A stretch of 64,000 nt of DNA from Streptosporangium amethystogenes (GTDB lineage Bacteria > Actinomycetota > Actinomycetes > Streptosporangiales > Streptosporangiaceae). A program made the position numbers and the translations under genes. Location: positions 159,540-223,539 of the forward strand of contig NZ_JOEQ01000024.1 in assembly GCF_000721075.1 (NCBI RefSeq), written 5' to 3'. The notes under the pieces were generated by a model, which was not told the DNA's origin, searched no databases, and was given only the letters and a program-made list of their open reading frames with translations. This document shows, piece by piece, positions 15,449 through 25,585 of the stretch (position 1 is the stretch's first letter; every line of letters starts with the position of its first letter).

Positions 15449-16927
15449 TCAGACCAGTGGCCTCGCGGTCGGCGGGATCGCCACCGGCAGGGCCGTGGAG
15501 CCGGTGAGATAGCGGTCGGCGGCCGAGGCGGCCGAGCGCCCCTCGGCGATCGCCCACACGATCAGGGACTGGCCGCGGCCCATGTCCCCGGCGACGAAGA
15601 CGCCGTCGACCGAGGACATGTAACCCCTGTCCCGGGCGACGTTGCCCCTGGCGTCGAAGAACTCACCCTCGGCGACCTCGGCGAGCTCGGTGAGCAGGCC
15701 CTTCTTCTCCGGTCCCACGAAGCCCATCGACAGGGTGACCAGCTCGGCGGGGATCTCCCGCTCGGAACCGGGCACCGGCTTGAACCCGGCGCCGGGGCCC
15801 TCCACCTCGACCAGGCGCAGTGCTTGGACGTTGCCGTCGGCGTCGCCGACGAACTCGGTGGTGGAGACCGCGTAGACCCGGTCGCCGCTGCCGTCGGCCA
15901 GCTCCTCGTGGGCGCTCTCCATCTTGAACAGGATGGGGAAGGTGGGCCACGGCTGGCTGCCGGGGCGCTCCGCCGGGGGCTGGGGCATGATCTCCAGCTG
16001 GGTGACCGAGGCGGCCCCCTGCCGGATCGCGGTGCCGATGCAGTCGGCACCGGTGTCGCCGCCGCCGATCACGACGACATGCTTGCCCTCGGCACTGATC
16101 GGCGAGACCGGGAAGTCACCCTCCTGGACCTTGTTGGAGGGCGGCAGGAACTCCATCGCCTGGTAGACGCCCTTCAGGTCGCGCCCGGCGACGGGCAGGT
16201 CCCGCCACTGGGTCGCGCCGCCGGCCAGCACGATCGCGTCGAACTCCGCACGCAGCCGCGCCGCCGTGATGTCGACTCCGACGTTGACCCCGGTACGGAA
16301 CTCGGTGCCCTCGGCCCGCATCTGGGCGAGCCGACGGTCGATGTGCCGCTTCTCCATCTTGAACTCGGGAATGCCGTAGCGGAGCAGGCCGCCGATCCGG
16401 TCGGCGCGCTCGAACACCACCACGTCGTGCCCGGCGCGGGTGAGCTGCTGCGCGGCGGCCAGGCCCGCGGGACCCGAGCCGACGACCGCGACTCGCTTAC
16501 CGGTCTTCGAGGCGGGGGGCTGGGGGGTGACCCAGCCCTCGTCGAAGGCGCGGTCGATGATCTCGACCTCGACCCGCTTGATCGCGACCGGGTCGGAGTT
16601 GATACCGAGCACACACGCCGCCTCGCACGGAGCCGGGCACAGGCGGCCGGTGAACTCCGGGAAGTTGTTGGTGGCGTGCAGGCGCTCGATGGCCTCCTGC
16701 CAGTCGTCCCGGTAGACCAGGTCGTTCCACTCGGGGATCAGGTTGCCCAGCGGGCAGCCGTTGTGGCAGAACGGGATGCCGCAGTCCATGCATCGTGCCG
16801 CCTGCTTGGTCAGTGTGGGCTTGGGGAAGTCCTCGTAGACCTCCCGCCAGTCGCGGATGCGGACGTCCACCGGGCGGCGCGCCGGCAGCTCGCGTCCGTG
16901 CGTGAGGAAACCCTTGGGGTCGGCCAT
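15449..16927 (-). CDS. gltD: glutamate synthase (NADPH) small subunit
   Basis: Beta subunit of NADPH-dependent glutamate synthase, which takes electrons from NADPH through FAD and iron-sulfur clusters to the large subunit; 492 residues. The N-terminal Fe-S region is intact (Cys46, 49, 54, 58 in CMDCGIPFCHNGC and Cys97, 101, 105). The FAD-binding site is VAVVGSGPAGLAAAQQL and the NADPH site is VVIGGGDTGADC. It begins at ATG 16927 with AGGGA-type purines upstream, 70 bases after gltB, and the two form one operon. A large palindrome ends the unit. Confidence 0.96.
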   Translation of the reverse strand: MADPKGFLTHGRELPARRPVDVRIRDWREVYEDFPKPTLTKQAARCMDCGIPFCHNGCPLGNLIPEWNDLVYRDDWQEAIERLHATNNFPEFTGRLCPAPCEAACVLGINSDPVAIKRVEVEIIDRAFDEGWVTPQPPASKTGKRVAVVGSGPAGLAAAQQLTRAGHDVVVFERADRIGGLLRYGIPEFKMEKRHIDRRLAQMRAEGTEFRTGVNVGVDITAARLRAEFDAIVLAGGATQWRDLPVAGRDLKGVYQAMEFLPPSNKVQEGDFPVSPISAEGKHVVVIGGGDTGADCIGTAIRQGAASVTQLEIMPQPPAERPGSQPWPTFPILFKMESAHEELADGSGDRVYAVSTTEFVGDADGNVQALRLVEVEGPGAGFKPVPGSEREIPAELVTLSMGFVGPEKKGLLTELAEVAEGEFFDARGNVARDRGYMSSVDGVFVAGDMGRGQSLIVWAIAEGRSAASAADRYLTGSTALPVAIPPTARPLV

Positions 16928-16997
16928 CGGTCGTACCTCCCTTATCCCTGAACAGCCTGAGCGGTGTGAACGGTATGGGTGAGCGCGGACATCGGCC

Positions 16998-19900
16998 TCA
17001 CCCCTGGACCGCGGCGATCATGACCGCCTCGTCGATGTCACGGCCCTCCAGCCGGGCGGACTCGGCGGCCCGCAGGACCCGCTTGTAGTCCGTCGGCATG
17101 ATCTTGCCGAACCGGGACGGGTCCCAGTCGGCCAGCAGCGACTTGGCCACCGTGGAGCCGGTCTCGGCCAGGTGCGTCTCGACGATCTCGCGCAGCACCT
17201 CGGAGTCGGCCTCGTCGAGCTCCTCGATCTCCACCATCTCGCGGTTGACCCGCTCGACGTCGGGATCGAGCAGGTAGGCGATGCCGCCCGACATGCCGGC
17301 CGCGAAGTTGCGGCCGGTCGGGCCGAGGATGACCGCCTTGCCGCCGGTCATGTACTCGCAGCCGTGGTCGCCCACGCCCTCGACCACCGCGGTGGCACCG
17401 GAGTTGCGGACGCAGAACCGCTCCCCCACCACGCCGCGGATGAACGCCTCGCCGGAGGTCGCGCCGTACAGGCCGACGTTGCCGGCGATGATGTGCCCCT
17501 CCAGCGGGGCCGCCTCGTGCGGCTGGACCGAGATCCGGCCGCCGGACAGGCCCTTGCCGACGTAGTCGTTGGCGTCGCCGGTCAGCCGCAGCGTGACGCC
17601 CCTGGGCAGGAAGGCGCCGAAGGAGTTGCCCGCGGAGCCGGTGAAACGCACGTCGATGGTGTTGTCGGGCAGGCCTGCGCCGCCGTACCGCTTGGTCACC
17701 TCATGACCGAGCATGGTTCCGACGGTGCGGTTGACGTTGCGGATGGGCAGTTCGAGGGTGACCCGGGAGCCGTCCTTGAGCGCGCCCTCCGCGAGCTGGA
17801 TCAACGTGTTGTCCAGCGCCCTCGCCAGCCCGTGGTCCTGTCCCACCACGCGACGGAGCGAGGCTCCGGTGGGCAACTCGGGCTGGTGCAGGATCGGCGC
17901 CAGATCAAGACCGGCGGCCTTCCAGTGGTTCTCCGCCGAGGTGGTGTCCAGCAGCTCGGCGTGGCCGACGGCCTCCTCCAGGCTGCGGAAGCCCAGCGCG
18001 GCGAGATACTCGCGGATCTCCTGGGCGACGAACTCGAAGAAGTTGACCACGAACTCGGGCTTGCCGGTGAACCTCCTGCGCAGCTCGGGGTTCTGGGTGG
18101 CGACGCCGACCGGGCAGGTGTCCAGGTGGCAGACACGCATCATCACGCAGCCGGAGACGACCAGGGGCGCGGTGGCGAAGCCGTACTCCTCGGCGCCGAG
18201 CAGCGCGGCGATGACCACGTCGCGGCCGGTCTTGAGCTGGCCGTCGACCTGGACGGTGATCCGGTCGCGCAGGCCGTTGAGCAGCAGCGTCTGCTGGGTC
18301 TCGGCCAGCCCGAGCTCCCAGGGGGCGCCCGCGTGCTTGAGCGAGGTCAGCGGGGAGGCGCCGGTGCCCCCGTCGTGGCCGGAGATGAGCACCACGTCGG
18401 CGTGGGCCTTGGACACGCCCGCCGCGACCGTTCCGACGCCGACCTCGGCCACCAGCTTGACGTGCACGCGGGCGGCGGGGTTGGCGTTCTTCAGGTCGTG
18501 GATGAGCTGGGCGAGGTCCTCGATGGAGTAGATGTCGTGGTGCGGCGGTGGCGAGATGAGGCCGACGCCCGGGGTGGAGTGCCGGGTCTTGGCGATCCAC
18601 GGGTAGACCTTGTGGCCGGGCAGCTGGCCGCCCTCGCCGGGCTTGGCGCCCTGGGCCATCTTGATCTGCAGGTCGTCGGCGTTGACCAGGTACTCCGACG
18701 TCACGCCGAACCGGCCGGAGGCCACCTGCTTGATGGCCGAGCGGCGGGCCGGGTCATGGAGCCGCTCGGGGTCCTCGCCGCCCTCACCGGTGTTGGACTT
18801 GCCGCCCAGCCGGTTCATCGCAATGGCGAGCGTCTCGTGCGCCTCCATCGAGATGGAGCCGTACGACATGGCTCCGGTGGAGAACCGCTTGACGATCTCG
18901 CTGACCGGCTCGACCTCGTCGATCGGCACCGGCTCGCGGACACCGTCCCTGAGCCTGAACAGGCCGCGCAGCGTCATCAGCCGCTCGGCCTGGGAGTCCA
19001 CCAGGCCGGTGTACTCCTTGAAGATCTCGTAGCGGCGCGAGCGGGTGGCGTGTTGCAGCTTGAAGACGGTCTCGGGGTTGAACAGGTGCGGCTCGCCCTC
19101 GCGGCGCCACTGGTACTCGCCGCCGACCTCCAGACGGCGGTGGGCGTTCTCGGCCCGGGGGTAGGCGTGCCGGTGGCGCAGCGCCGCCTCCTTGGCGAGG
19201 ACGTCGAAGCCGACACCGCCCAGCCGGGAGGTGGTCCCGGTGAAACAGACGTCGACGACCTCCTGGCTCAGGCCGAGCGCCTCGAAGATCTGCGCACCGG
19301 TGTAGGAGGCGACGGTGGACACCCCCATCTTGGACATGACCTTCAGCACGCCCTTGCCGTACGCCTTGATGAGGTTGCGCACGGCCTTGTGCCTGTCGAC
19401 CCGCAGCGCACCGGAGTCGACCATGTCCTCGACGGTCTCGATGGCCAGGTACGGGTTGACCGCACCCGCGCCGTAGCCGATGAGCAGCGCCATGTGGTGC
19501 GCCTCGCGCGCCTCGCCGGTCTCGATGACCAGGCCGACCCTGGTGCGGGTCTTCTCGGCGATCAGGTGGTGGTGGACGGCACCGGTGAGCAGCAGCGACG
19601 GGATCGGCGCCAGCACGTCGGAGGAGCCCCGGTCGGAGAGGACGATGATCCGCGCCCCGCTCTCGATCGCCTCGGAGACCTCGGCGCGGATCTCCTCGAT
19701 ACGGCCGAGCAGTGCCTCGCCACCGCCCGCGACCTCGTACAGGCCACGGACCACGTGCGGGCGGAAGCCCGGCAGCGCGCCCTCGTCGTTGATGTGGATG
19801 ATCTTCGCAAGCTCGTCGTTGTCGATCACCGGGTAGGGCAGCACCAGCTGGCGGCAGGAGGCCGGGCCCGGGTCGAGCAGGTTGCCCTCGGGGCCGATGG

Positions 19901-21503
19901 TGGTGGCCAGGGAGGTGACGAGCTCCTCCCGGATCGCGTCCAGCGGCGGGTTGGTGACCTGCGCGAACAGCTGGCTGAAGTAGTCGAACAGCAGCCGGGG
20001 CTTCTCACTGAGCACCGCGACGGGGGTGTCGGTGCCCATCGAGCCGATCGGCTCGGCGCCCGCCCTGGCCATCGGCGCCAGGATGATCCGCAGCTCCTCC
20101 TCGGTGTAGCCGAAGGTCTGCTGACGCCTGATCAGCGCCTCGTGCGTCGGGACCTCGTGCGCGCGGGCGGGCAGCTCCTCGAAGCGGACCAGCCCGGCGT
20201 GCAGCCAGTCGGCGTACGGCAGCTCGGCCGCCAGCTCGGCCTTGATCTCGTCGTCCTCGATGATCTTGCCGAGCTCGGTGTCGATCAGGAACATCTTGCC
20301 GGGCTGCAGGCGGCCCTTGCGGACCACGTCCTCGGGGGCGATGTCGAGCACGCCGGCCTCGGAGGCCAGCACGACCAGGCCGTCGGTGGTGACCCAGAAC
20401 CGTCCCGGGCGCAGGCCGTTACGGTCGAGTACCGCGCCGACCAGGGTGCCGTCGGAGAAGGTGATCGAGGCCGGGCCGTCCCAGGCCTCCATGAGGGTGG
20501 AGTGGAACTCGTAGAACGCCCGCCGGGCGGGGTCCATCTCGGTGTGGTTCTCCCACGCCTCGGGGATCATCATCAGCACCGCGTGCGGCAGCCGGCGCCC
20601 GGCGAGGTGCAGGAGTTCCAGGGTCTCGTCGAAGGAGGCGGTGTCGGAGCCGGCCGGGTCGCAGATCGGGAAGAGCCGCGACAGGTCTCCCGGCAGGTTC
20701 GCGGTCCGCAGCATGGCCTCGCGGGCCCGCATCCAGTTGCGGTTGCCCTTGACCGTGTTGATCTCACCGTTGTGGGCGATGTAGCGGTACGGGTGCGCCA
20801 GCGGCCACGAGGGAAAGGTGTTGGTGGAGAAACGCGAGTGGACCAGCGAGATCGCGGTCTCGTAGCGCTCGTCGCTGAGGTCGGGGAAGAACTGCTCGAC
20901 CTGCAGCGGGGTGAGCATGCCCTTGTAGACGATGGTCCGGCAGCTCAGCGAGGGGAAGTAGACGTTCGCCTCGTGCTCGGCCCGCTTGCGCAGGCAGAAG
21001 GCCAGCCGGTCCAGCTCCAGGCCGGTCTCGCCGTTGGGGGACGTCACGAACAGCTGGCCGAAGAACGGCATCACCGCGCGGGCGCTCGGCCCGGGCAGGT
21101 CGGGGGTGGTCGGCACGTCCCGCCAGCCGATGACCGTCAGGCCCTCCTGCTCGGCGATCTCCTCGATCAGCCGCACCGCCCCGGCGCGGGCCGACGCCTC
21201 GGCGGGCAGGAAGGCCGTGCCGGCGGCGTAGGCTCCGGCCACGGGCAGGGGGAAGTCCACCACCGTGCGAAAGAAGGTGTCGGGGATCTGGGTCAGGATC
21301 CCGGCGCCGTCGCCGGTGTCAGGTTCGCTGCCCTGTGCGCCCCGGTGATCGAGGTTGCACAGGGCGGTCAGTGCCTTCGCGACGATGTCGTGGCTGCGGC
21401 GGCCGGCCACGTCCGCGACCATGGCGACGCCACAGGCGTCGTGCTCGTGCGAGGGGTGGTACAGGCCTTGGGGCTCGGGAAAGCCGAGGTGGGCAGCGGG
21501 CAT
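16998..21503 (-). CDS. gltB: glutamate synthase (NADPH) large subunit
   Basis: Alpha subunit of glutamate synthase, forming two glutamates from glutamine and 2-oxoglutarate; 1501 residues, full length. ATG 21503 is chosen because GGGAGGG stands just upstream; an in-frame start 39 bases earlier lacks one. Cleavage before Cys24 ([11 protein letters not shown]) would expose the class II glutaminase nucleophile. The FMN-binding synthase domain carries [11 protein letters not shown] and [13 protein letters not shown]; Cys residues of the 3Fe-4S cluster are in [19 protein letters not shown]; the C-terminal GXGXG domain begins near [12 protein letters not shown]. It is transcribed with gltD. Confidence 0.97.
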   Translation of the reverse strand: MPAAHLGFPEPQGLYHPSHEHDACGVAMVADVAGRRSHDIVAKALTALCNLDHRGAQGSEPDTGDGAGILTQIPDTFFRTVVDFPLPVAGAYAAGTAFLPAEASARAGAVRLIEEIAEQEGLTVIGWRDVPTTPDLPGPSARAVMPFFGQLFVTSPNGETGLELDRLAFCLRKRAEHEANVYFPSLSCRTIVYKGMLTPLQVEQFFPDLSDERYETAISLVHSRFSTNTFPSWPLAHPYRYIAHNGEINTVKGNRNWMRAREAMLRTANLPGDLSRLFPICDPAGSDTASFDETLELLHLAGRRLPHAVLMMIPEAWENHTEMDPARRAFYEFHSTLMEAWDGPASITFSDGTLVGAVLDRNGLRPGRFWVTTDGLVVLASEAGVLDIAPEDVVRKGRLQPGKMFLIDTELGKIIEDDEIKAELAAELPYADWLHAGLVRFEELPARAHEVPTHEALIRRQQTFGYTEEELRIILAPMARAGAEPIGSMGTDTPVAVLSEKPRLLFDYFSQLFAQVTNPPLDAIREELVTSLATTIGPEGNLLDPGPASCRQLVLPYPVIDNDELAKIIHINDEGALPGFRPHVVRGLYEVAGGGEALLGRIEEIRAEVSEAIESGARIIVLSDRGSSDVLAPIPSLLLTGAVHHHLIAEKTRTRVGLVIETGEAREAHHMALLIGYGAGAVNPYLAIETVEDMVDSGALRVDRHKAVRNLIKAYGKGVLKVMSKMGVSTVASYTGAQIFEALGLSQEVVDVCFTGTTSRLGGVGFDVLAKEAALRHRHAYPRAENAHRRLEVGGEYQWRREGEPHLFNPETVFKLQHATRSRRYEIFKEYTGLVDSQAERLMTLRGLFRLRDGVREPVPIDEVEPVSEIVKRFSTGAMSYGSISMEAHETLAIAMNRLGGKSNTGEGGEDPERLHDPARRSAIKQVASGRFGVTSEYLVNADDLQIKMAQGAKPGEGGQLPGHKVYPWIAKTRHSTPGVGLISPPPHHDIYSIEDLAQLIHDLKNANPAARVHVKLVAEVGVGTVAAGVSKAHADVVLISGHDGGTGASPLTSLKHAGAPWELGLAETQQTLLLNGLRDRITVQVDGQLKTGRDVVIAALLGAEEYGFATAPLVVSGCVMMRVCHLDTCPVGVATQNPELRRRFTGKPEFVVNFFEFVAQEIREYLAALGFRSLEEAVGHAELLDTTSAENHWKAAGLDLAPILHQPELPTGASLRRVVGQDHGLARALDNTLIQLAEGALKDGSRVTLELPIRNVNRTVGTMLGHEVTKRYGGAGLPDNTIDVRFTGSAGNSFGAFLPRGVTLRLTGDANDYVGKGLSGGRISVQPHEAAPLEGHIIAGNVGLYGATSGEAFIRGVVGERFCVRNSGATAVVEGVGDHGCEYMTGGKAVILGPTGRNFAAGMSGGIAYLLDPDVERVNREMVEIEELDEADSEVLREIVETHLAETGSTVAKSLLADWDPSRFGKIMPTDYKRVLRAAESARLEGRDIDEAVMIAAVQG

Positions 21504-21690
21504 GGAATCCCTCCCGTCGTCTTGCTTCATTGGAACAAGCAAGGGACGACGTTGGCCCTGCTGCGTGGTGGGTAGAGGTTACCGTACCCTGCCGGATACC
21601 GGCCTACCCGGTCAGGTCACACCGATTTGGCGCCGATTCGCCCGGTTTGTTTAACACGCGCTGATGGCACGACATTCCAGGTCCGGGCTT

Positions 21691-21696
21691 TAAGGT
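21691..21696 (+). promoter_or_regulatory. -10 box (TAAGGT) of a predicted leaderless transcript
   Basis: TAAGGT ends six bases before ATG 21703 and no other ribosome-binding sequence is present. It lies in the short divergent gap with gltB. Confidence 0.5.
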
Positions 21697-21702
21697 GGCC
21701 GA

Positions 21703-23364
21703 ATGGAACCGACCGCCCCCAGTGGACCGACCGACACCGGAACCTCCGACACCTCGGGCGTGTCGGAGGTGCCAGGCGGCCCGGCCGCCCACGAGGGGGT
21801 CGGGGCGCTCGTCGCCCGGCAGGGCGTCGACGGCAGGCGGCTGAGGATCGCGCTGGCGGCGCTGGGCGACGGCCGCTGGTGGACTCTCGCCGACCTGGTC
21901 AGGCGGACCGCGACGTCGCGGCGGACCATCGAGGCGCTGCTCCGCGAGGTGGACGGCGAGCTGGAACGCTCCGGCGACCGTTTCAGGCTTCCCGCCCACT
22001 GGGCCGGGCAGGAGGTGAGCGCCCTGGCACCGGCCGACCCGGTGGCGCACCTCCTCTCCGACCGGGCGGAACTGGTCGCGCGGATGGACGGGCTGATCGC
22101 CAAGGCCCCCCGTGGCCGCCACACGCTGGACCACGTCGCCGCGACCGGCGACACCGTGGTCCGGCGGGCACTGCTGCTGGACGCCCGGTTCTGGCTGGAC
22201 GGCGCCCGGCTGCTGTGCGTGGGCGACCACGACCTGACCTCGCTGGCCACCGCGATGCTGCACCCCGGCGTCGAGGTGACGGTCGTCGACGTCGACGAGC
22301 GCATCCTGGCCTACATCGCCGGCCAGGCCGACCGGCTCGGGCTGGCCGTGCGGACCCGCTGGGCCGACCTGCGCCTGGGACTGCCCGCCTCCGCGCGGGG
22401 CTGGGCCGATCTGGCGATCACCGACCCGCCCTACACCCCCGAGGGGGTCGGGCTGTTCGTCGCCCGCTGCGCGGAGGGACTGCGCGACCGTGAGCAGGGC
22501 CGGATCATGCTGGCGTACGGAGCGAGCGAGCGCACCCCCGCACTCGCCCTCAAGGTGCAGCAGGCCCTGTCCCAGCTCAATCTGGTCAACGAGGCGATCT
22601 ACCCCGACTTCAACCGCTACCTCGGCGCCGAGGCCATCGGCTCGGCCGCCGACCTGTACGTCCTGCGCCCCACCACAAGGACCTGGCCGGCCGCTGCCGC
22701 CCGTACCGACTCCTCCGGCACCGCCATCTACACGCAGGGCCCCCAGTCCGTGGAGTCCACAGCCGACTCCGCCGCCTCCGCCCCGGATCTCGCGGCCGGT
22801 TTCGAGGACGGGTTCGTCCCGGAGGTGCTGGTGGGCGAGTGGCCCCGCGACGTGCTGCCCAAAGCCCCCAGAGCGCGCCTGGCGACCTGGCTGGCCAAAC
22901 CTTACGCCAGTGCCCCGGCCAGGGTGGCGATCTCCGTACCGGCCGGGCTGGAGGCCGCGCTGCCCCGGCTGCTGCTGGCCACCCGCGCCGGGGAGGTCCG
23001 GGTCACCCTGGCCACGGCCCCCGGAAACCTCCCCGCCGACCTGCTCGCCCCCGTCTACGACCTCACCGTCAAGGGCTCGTCCGTACGCGCCGTCCGGACG
23101 GCACCTCACCAGGACGACGCGGCCCGGATCCTGCGCCGCGTCCTGGACAACGCGCACGGCAAGCTCGCCAACACCTGGCGCGAGGCCCTGATCAAGGTCA
23201 GGGGCGAGTTGACGAAGAAGCAGGCCAGGGCGGTCATCGCCGCCGTCGCCCCGTGGGCGGACGACGTCACGGTCCTCGAACTGCCCGCCCACCGGCTCCT
23301 GGAGCTCCGGGCCGCGGTGCAGAGCTCCCTCAGCGCACCAGCCGGCGCTGGAGCGCCAGACTGA
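21703..23364 (+). CDS. PF01861-like protein (branched-chain polyamine synthase family)
   Basis: A 553-residue protein resembling bis(aminopropyl)spermidine synthase-like proteins (BpsA, PF01861), enzymes that transfer aminopropyl groups from decarboxylated SAM in archaea and thermophiles. A Ser/Thr/Pro-rich tail (1-35) precedes a winged-helix-like segment (45-97). The Rossmann-fold domain follows with GDHDLTS (174-180), the acidic loop VVDVDER (194-200) and DPPY (241-244), all expected in the aminopropyl/methyl-transferase fold. A second, less conserved domain spans about 365-553. The polyamine product is an inference; a nucleic-acid or other amine substrate is possible. Its end overlaps the convergent gene by 35 bases. 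Confidence 0.72.
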   Translation: MEPTAPSGPTDTGTSDTSGVSEVPGGPAAHEGVGALVARQGVDGRRLRIALAALGDGRWWTLADLVRRTATSRRTIEALLREVDGELERSGDRFRLPAHWAGQEVSALAPADPVAHLLSDRAELVARMDGLIAKAPRGRHTLDHVAATGDTVVRRALLLDARFWLDGARLLCVGDHDLTSLATAMLHPGVEVTVVDVDERILAYIAGQADRLGLAVRTRWADLRLGLPASARGWADLAITDPPYTPEGVGLFVARCAEGLRDREQGRIMLAYGASERTPALALKVQQALSQLNLVNEAIYPDFNRYLGAEAIGSAADLYVLRPTTRTWPAAAARTDSSGTAIYTQGPQSVESTADSAASAPDLAAGFEDGFVPEVLVGEWPRDVLPKAPRARLATWLAKPYASAPARVAISVPAGLEAALPRLLLATRAGEVRVTLATAPGNLPADLLAPVYDLTVKGSSVRAVRTAPHQDDAARILRRVLDNAHGKLANTWREALIKVRGELTKKQARAVIAAVAPWADDVTVLELPAHRLLELRAAVQSSLSAPAGAGAPD

Positions 23365-23950
23365 GGCCGTCCACGGCGACCTGCGGGTAGGTGAGATCCA
23401 CCTGGCCCCCCTCGACCACCGGGGCGACCCAGCTCACCGTGGCGTAGTGCCCCAGAGCACGGGCCTGTGCCCAGCTGCGTGAGCCGTCGAAACCCTCGGG
23501 CGTGTCGGGGGCGGGCCGGACGAAGCCGTCGCCCCTGAGCGCCGCCACCAATCTGTCCGCGGCGGTGGAGTCCGCGAGGTTGAAAATCAGGAACTGGCCG
23601 GAGACCTCGCCGTCCTCGCTCTCGTAGCGGGCCCGCAGCGCCTGCGTGCACCCGTCGAGCGCGTCCAGCGCGCTCCCCCAGGCCGCCTCGGCGCAGTCGG
23701 CGAGGGTTTCGGTGGCCTTGAGCGCGAGCCTGGTGGTGCCCGCCGACACCGAGGGGCCGGGGAACATCTCGGCGACGGTCAGCGGCTGGGGGTCGAGGAC
23801 ACGGGTCGCGATGGGCGCGTAGTGGGCCGTGCTGGGCTCCGTGCGAAGGACGGCCGCGCGCGGATCGGGCCTGCCCCCCAGCAGAAGGAAGGCCGCCACC
23901 CCGGCGACCACGACCAGCACGGCGACGGTGACGGCGATCCACTTTCGCAT
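23330..23950 (-). CDS. membrane-anchored extracytoplasmic protein, paralogue A
   Basis: A 206-residue protein of unknown function with a single N-terminal membrane helix (5-25) and an extracytoplasmic domain. It is a paralogue of the gene just upstream: both have an APIA...P-PLTV block, a DC...WG...GCTQ block and a FNL-D...AD-LV...G block. Cys86 and Cys101 align with the paralogue and could form a disulfide. ATG 23950 has no Shine-Dalgarno sequence but a TAAGCT -10-like box eight bases upstream, so it may have its own leaderless transcript in addition to operon expression. Its 3' end overlaps the convergent PF01861 gene. Confidence 0.65.
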   Translation of the reverse strand: MRKWIAVTVAVLVVVAGVAAFLLLGGRPDPRAAVLRTEPSTAHYAPIATRVLDPQPLTVAEMFPGPSVSAGTTRLALKATETLADCAEAAWGSALDALDGCTQALRARYESEDGEVSGQFLIFNLADSTAADRLVAALRGDGFVRPAPDTPEGFDGSRSWAQARALGHYATVSWVAPVVEGGQVDLTYPQVAVDGLSLALQRRLVR

Positions 23951-23958
23951 GAGGAGAG

Positions 23959-23964
23959 AGCTTA
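23959..23964 (-). promoter_or_regulatory. possible -10 box (TAAGCT) upstream of paralogue A
   Basis: Leftward TAAGCT lies eight bases before ATG 23950, in the 73-base gap after paralogue B. The arrangement matches other leaderless candidates in the window, though the spacing is one base longer. Confidence 0.35.
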
Positions 23965-24023
23965 CTTCGACGGGCGGGACGCCAGGGACCACTGAGCCGA
24001 GACGGACACCGGGGTGGCGGGGA

Positions 24024-24869
24024 CTACTTGGACGGGGCGGGCACGGGAGAGGCGGCGACGATGCGGCGGAAGATCGCCTTCTCCACACCGCGGACCGTCA
24101 GAGCCAGCGAGACGAAGTCGTCCTTCGGGCCGGGATCGGCGCCGTCGGTCCTGCCGATCCAGACCAGGCCCGCGTAGTGCCCCATGGCGTGCCCGCTGGA
24201 CTCGGTGTGCCCCCCGACGGGGAAGACGGCCTTGCCCGCCTGGAGCGGCCGGACCCAACCGCCTCGGTGCAGGGTGGTCAGCGTGTTCACCAGCGTGTCG
24301 GCCGAGGCGGTGTCGCGGAGGTTGAACAGGGTGTATTGAGCGACGTGGCGGCCGTCCGCGCTGACGTAGAGGCCCCTGGCCACCTGGGTGCACCCGCCCT
24401 GGACGAGCAGGTCGGCGAGCCCCTGCCCCCAGGTCGCCATCGCGCAGTCGGCCTCCAGGCGGGTGGCCGCCAGCCTCAGCGTGATCCTGCCCTCCTTAAG
24501 GGTCCTGGTGGCGAAGAGATCCTTGACCGTCAGCGGCTTGGGGTCGGCCTTGCTCTGCGCGATCGGGGCGAACACCTTGGAGGAGGGCCAGCCCTTGTAG
24601 GCGTCGGGCCTCGGCTCGGTGCCGATGACCGAGGCGGTGGCCCGTTCGGGCACGAAGTCGTTGCCGATCGCGGAGATCGCGAGGGTGAGGGCGAGCGCGG
24701 CGACCAGCACGCCCGCCACCGCCCCGAGGACCATCAGCAGCCGCTGCTGGCGCCGGGTCAGCCCCCACTCGTCCAGCCGGGTGATGTTCTCGGTCTGGGG
24801 CTGCGCCCTGGCGGAGGTGCGGCGGCGCTTGCGCGCGGGTGTGGCGGGCGGGCCGGCCGGAGGGGTCAC
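24024..24869 (-). CDS. membrane-anchored extracytoplasmic protein, paralogue B
   Basis: A 281-residue protein with a basic, Pro-rich cytoplasmic leader (RKRRRTSARAQPQ), one membrane helix (44-67) and an extracytoplasmic domain paralogous to the next gene. GTG 24869 overlaps the VIT1-family stop as GTGA and has GGGAGGGG upstream, fixing the start. Cys142 and Cys160 sit in the conserved DC...GCTQ block and may form a disulfide. The gene belongs to the leftward lgt-VIT1 operon, not far from a DsbA-like/MauE pair that could oxidise such cysteines. I do not recognise a named family; the role is unknown. Confidence 0.7.
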   Translation of the reverse strand: MTPPAGPPATPARKRRRTSARAQPQTENITRLDEWGLTRRQQRLLMVLGAVAGVLVAALALTLAISAIGNDFVPERATASVIGTEPRPDAYKGWPSSKVFAPIAQSKADPKPLTVKDLFATRTLKEGRITLRLAATRLEADCAMATWGQGLADLLVQGGCTQVARGLYVSADGRHVAQYTLFNLRDTASADTLVNTLTTLHRGGWVRPLQAGKAVFPVGGHTESSGHAMGHYAGLVWIGRTDGADPGPKDDFVSLALTVRGVEKAIFRRIVAASPVPAPSK

Positions 24870-25585
24870 AGTCCGACCCCTCCCAGGAGGGTGCCCAGGC
24901 CGAAGGTCAGGGCCGCGGCGACCGCGCCGACAAGAAGCTGGCGCAGTCCGCTGTACCACCAGCTGCGCGCGGTGACCCGGGAGACCAGCGCGCCCGCGCC
25001 GAACAGGGCCAGACAGGAGATCACCGCCGAGGTCGTCAGGCTGGTGACCCCGAGCAGGTACGGCAGCAGCGGCAGGAGCGCGCCCACGCCGAACGACAGG
25101 AACGAGGAGATCGCGGCGATCCGGGGCGAGGGCAGGTCCCGGGCGGTGACCCCCAGCTCGGCCTGGGTGTGCACCTCAAGCGCCCGGTCGGGGTCCATCG
25201 AGATCTGCCGGGCCACCTCGGCCGCCACGGCGGGCTCGACGCCCCGGTCCTCGTAGAGCTTGGCGAGCTCCAGCTGCTCGGCCTCGGGATGGCGTTCGAG
25301 CTCGCGCCGTTCGACGTCGATCTCGGCCAGGGCGAGTTCCCGCTGGCTGGCCACCGAGACGTACTCACCCCCGGCCATGGAGAACGCGCCCGCCGCCAGC
25401 CCCGCGACTCCGGCCAGCACGATGACCGTGGTGCCGGCGTTGCCGCCGGCGACACCGGCGATCAGGGCGAAGTTCGAGACGAGGCCGTCCATCGCGCCGA
25501 ACACCGACGGCCGCAGCCAGCCGCCGTTGACGTCGCGATGCCGGTGGTGCATCTCGGCGCGGCCCCCCGAGTCGTCGCCACTCAC
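24866..25585 (-). CDS. VIT1/CCC1-family transporter
   Basis: Membrane protein of the VIT1/CCC1 family, members of which move iron or manganese across membranes in plants and fungi; bacterial members are poorly studied. 239 residues, started at GTG 25585 (GTGA overlap with lgt). The first helix region carries the family sequence GAMDGLVSNFALIAGVAG and SMAGGEYVSVASQREL. An acidic cytoplasmic section (residues 80-125, rich in Glu) is where metal-binding residues lie in characterised VIT1 proteins. About five helices are expected. It sits inside the lgt operon and overlaps the next gene by four bases. Confidence 0.88.
   Translation of the reverse strand: MSGDDSGGRAEMHHRHRDVNGGWLRPSVFGAMDGLVSNFALIAGVAGGNAGTTVIVLAGVAGLAAGAFSMAGGEYVSVASQRELALAEIDVERRELERHPEAEQLELAKLYEDRGVEPAVAAEVARQISMDPDRALEVHTQAELGVTARDLPSPRIAAISSFLSFGVGALLPLLPYLLGVTSLTTSAVISCLALFGAGALVSRVTARSWWYSGLRQLLVGAVAAALTFGLGTLLGGVGL

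Noticed and set aside
17172..21575. A 1467-codon rightward open frame antisense to gltB
   Set aside because: Its translation is biased toward Arg, Gly, Asp and Val as expected for antisense of a GC-rich gene, and has no recognisable domain, while the opposite strand is a complete gltB.
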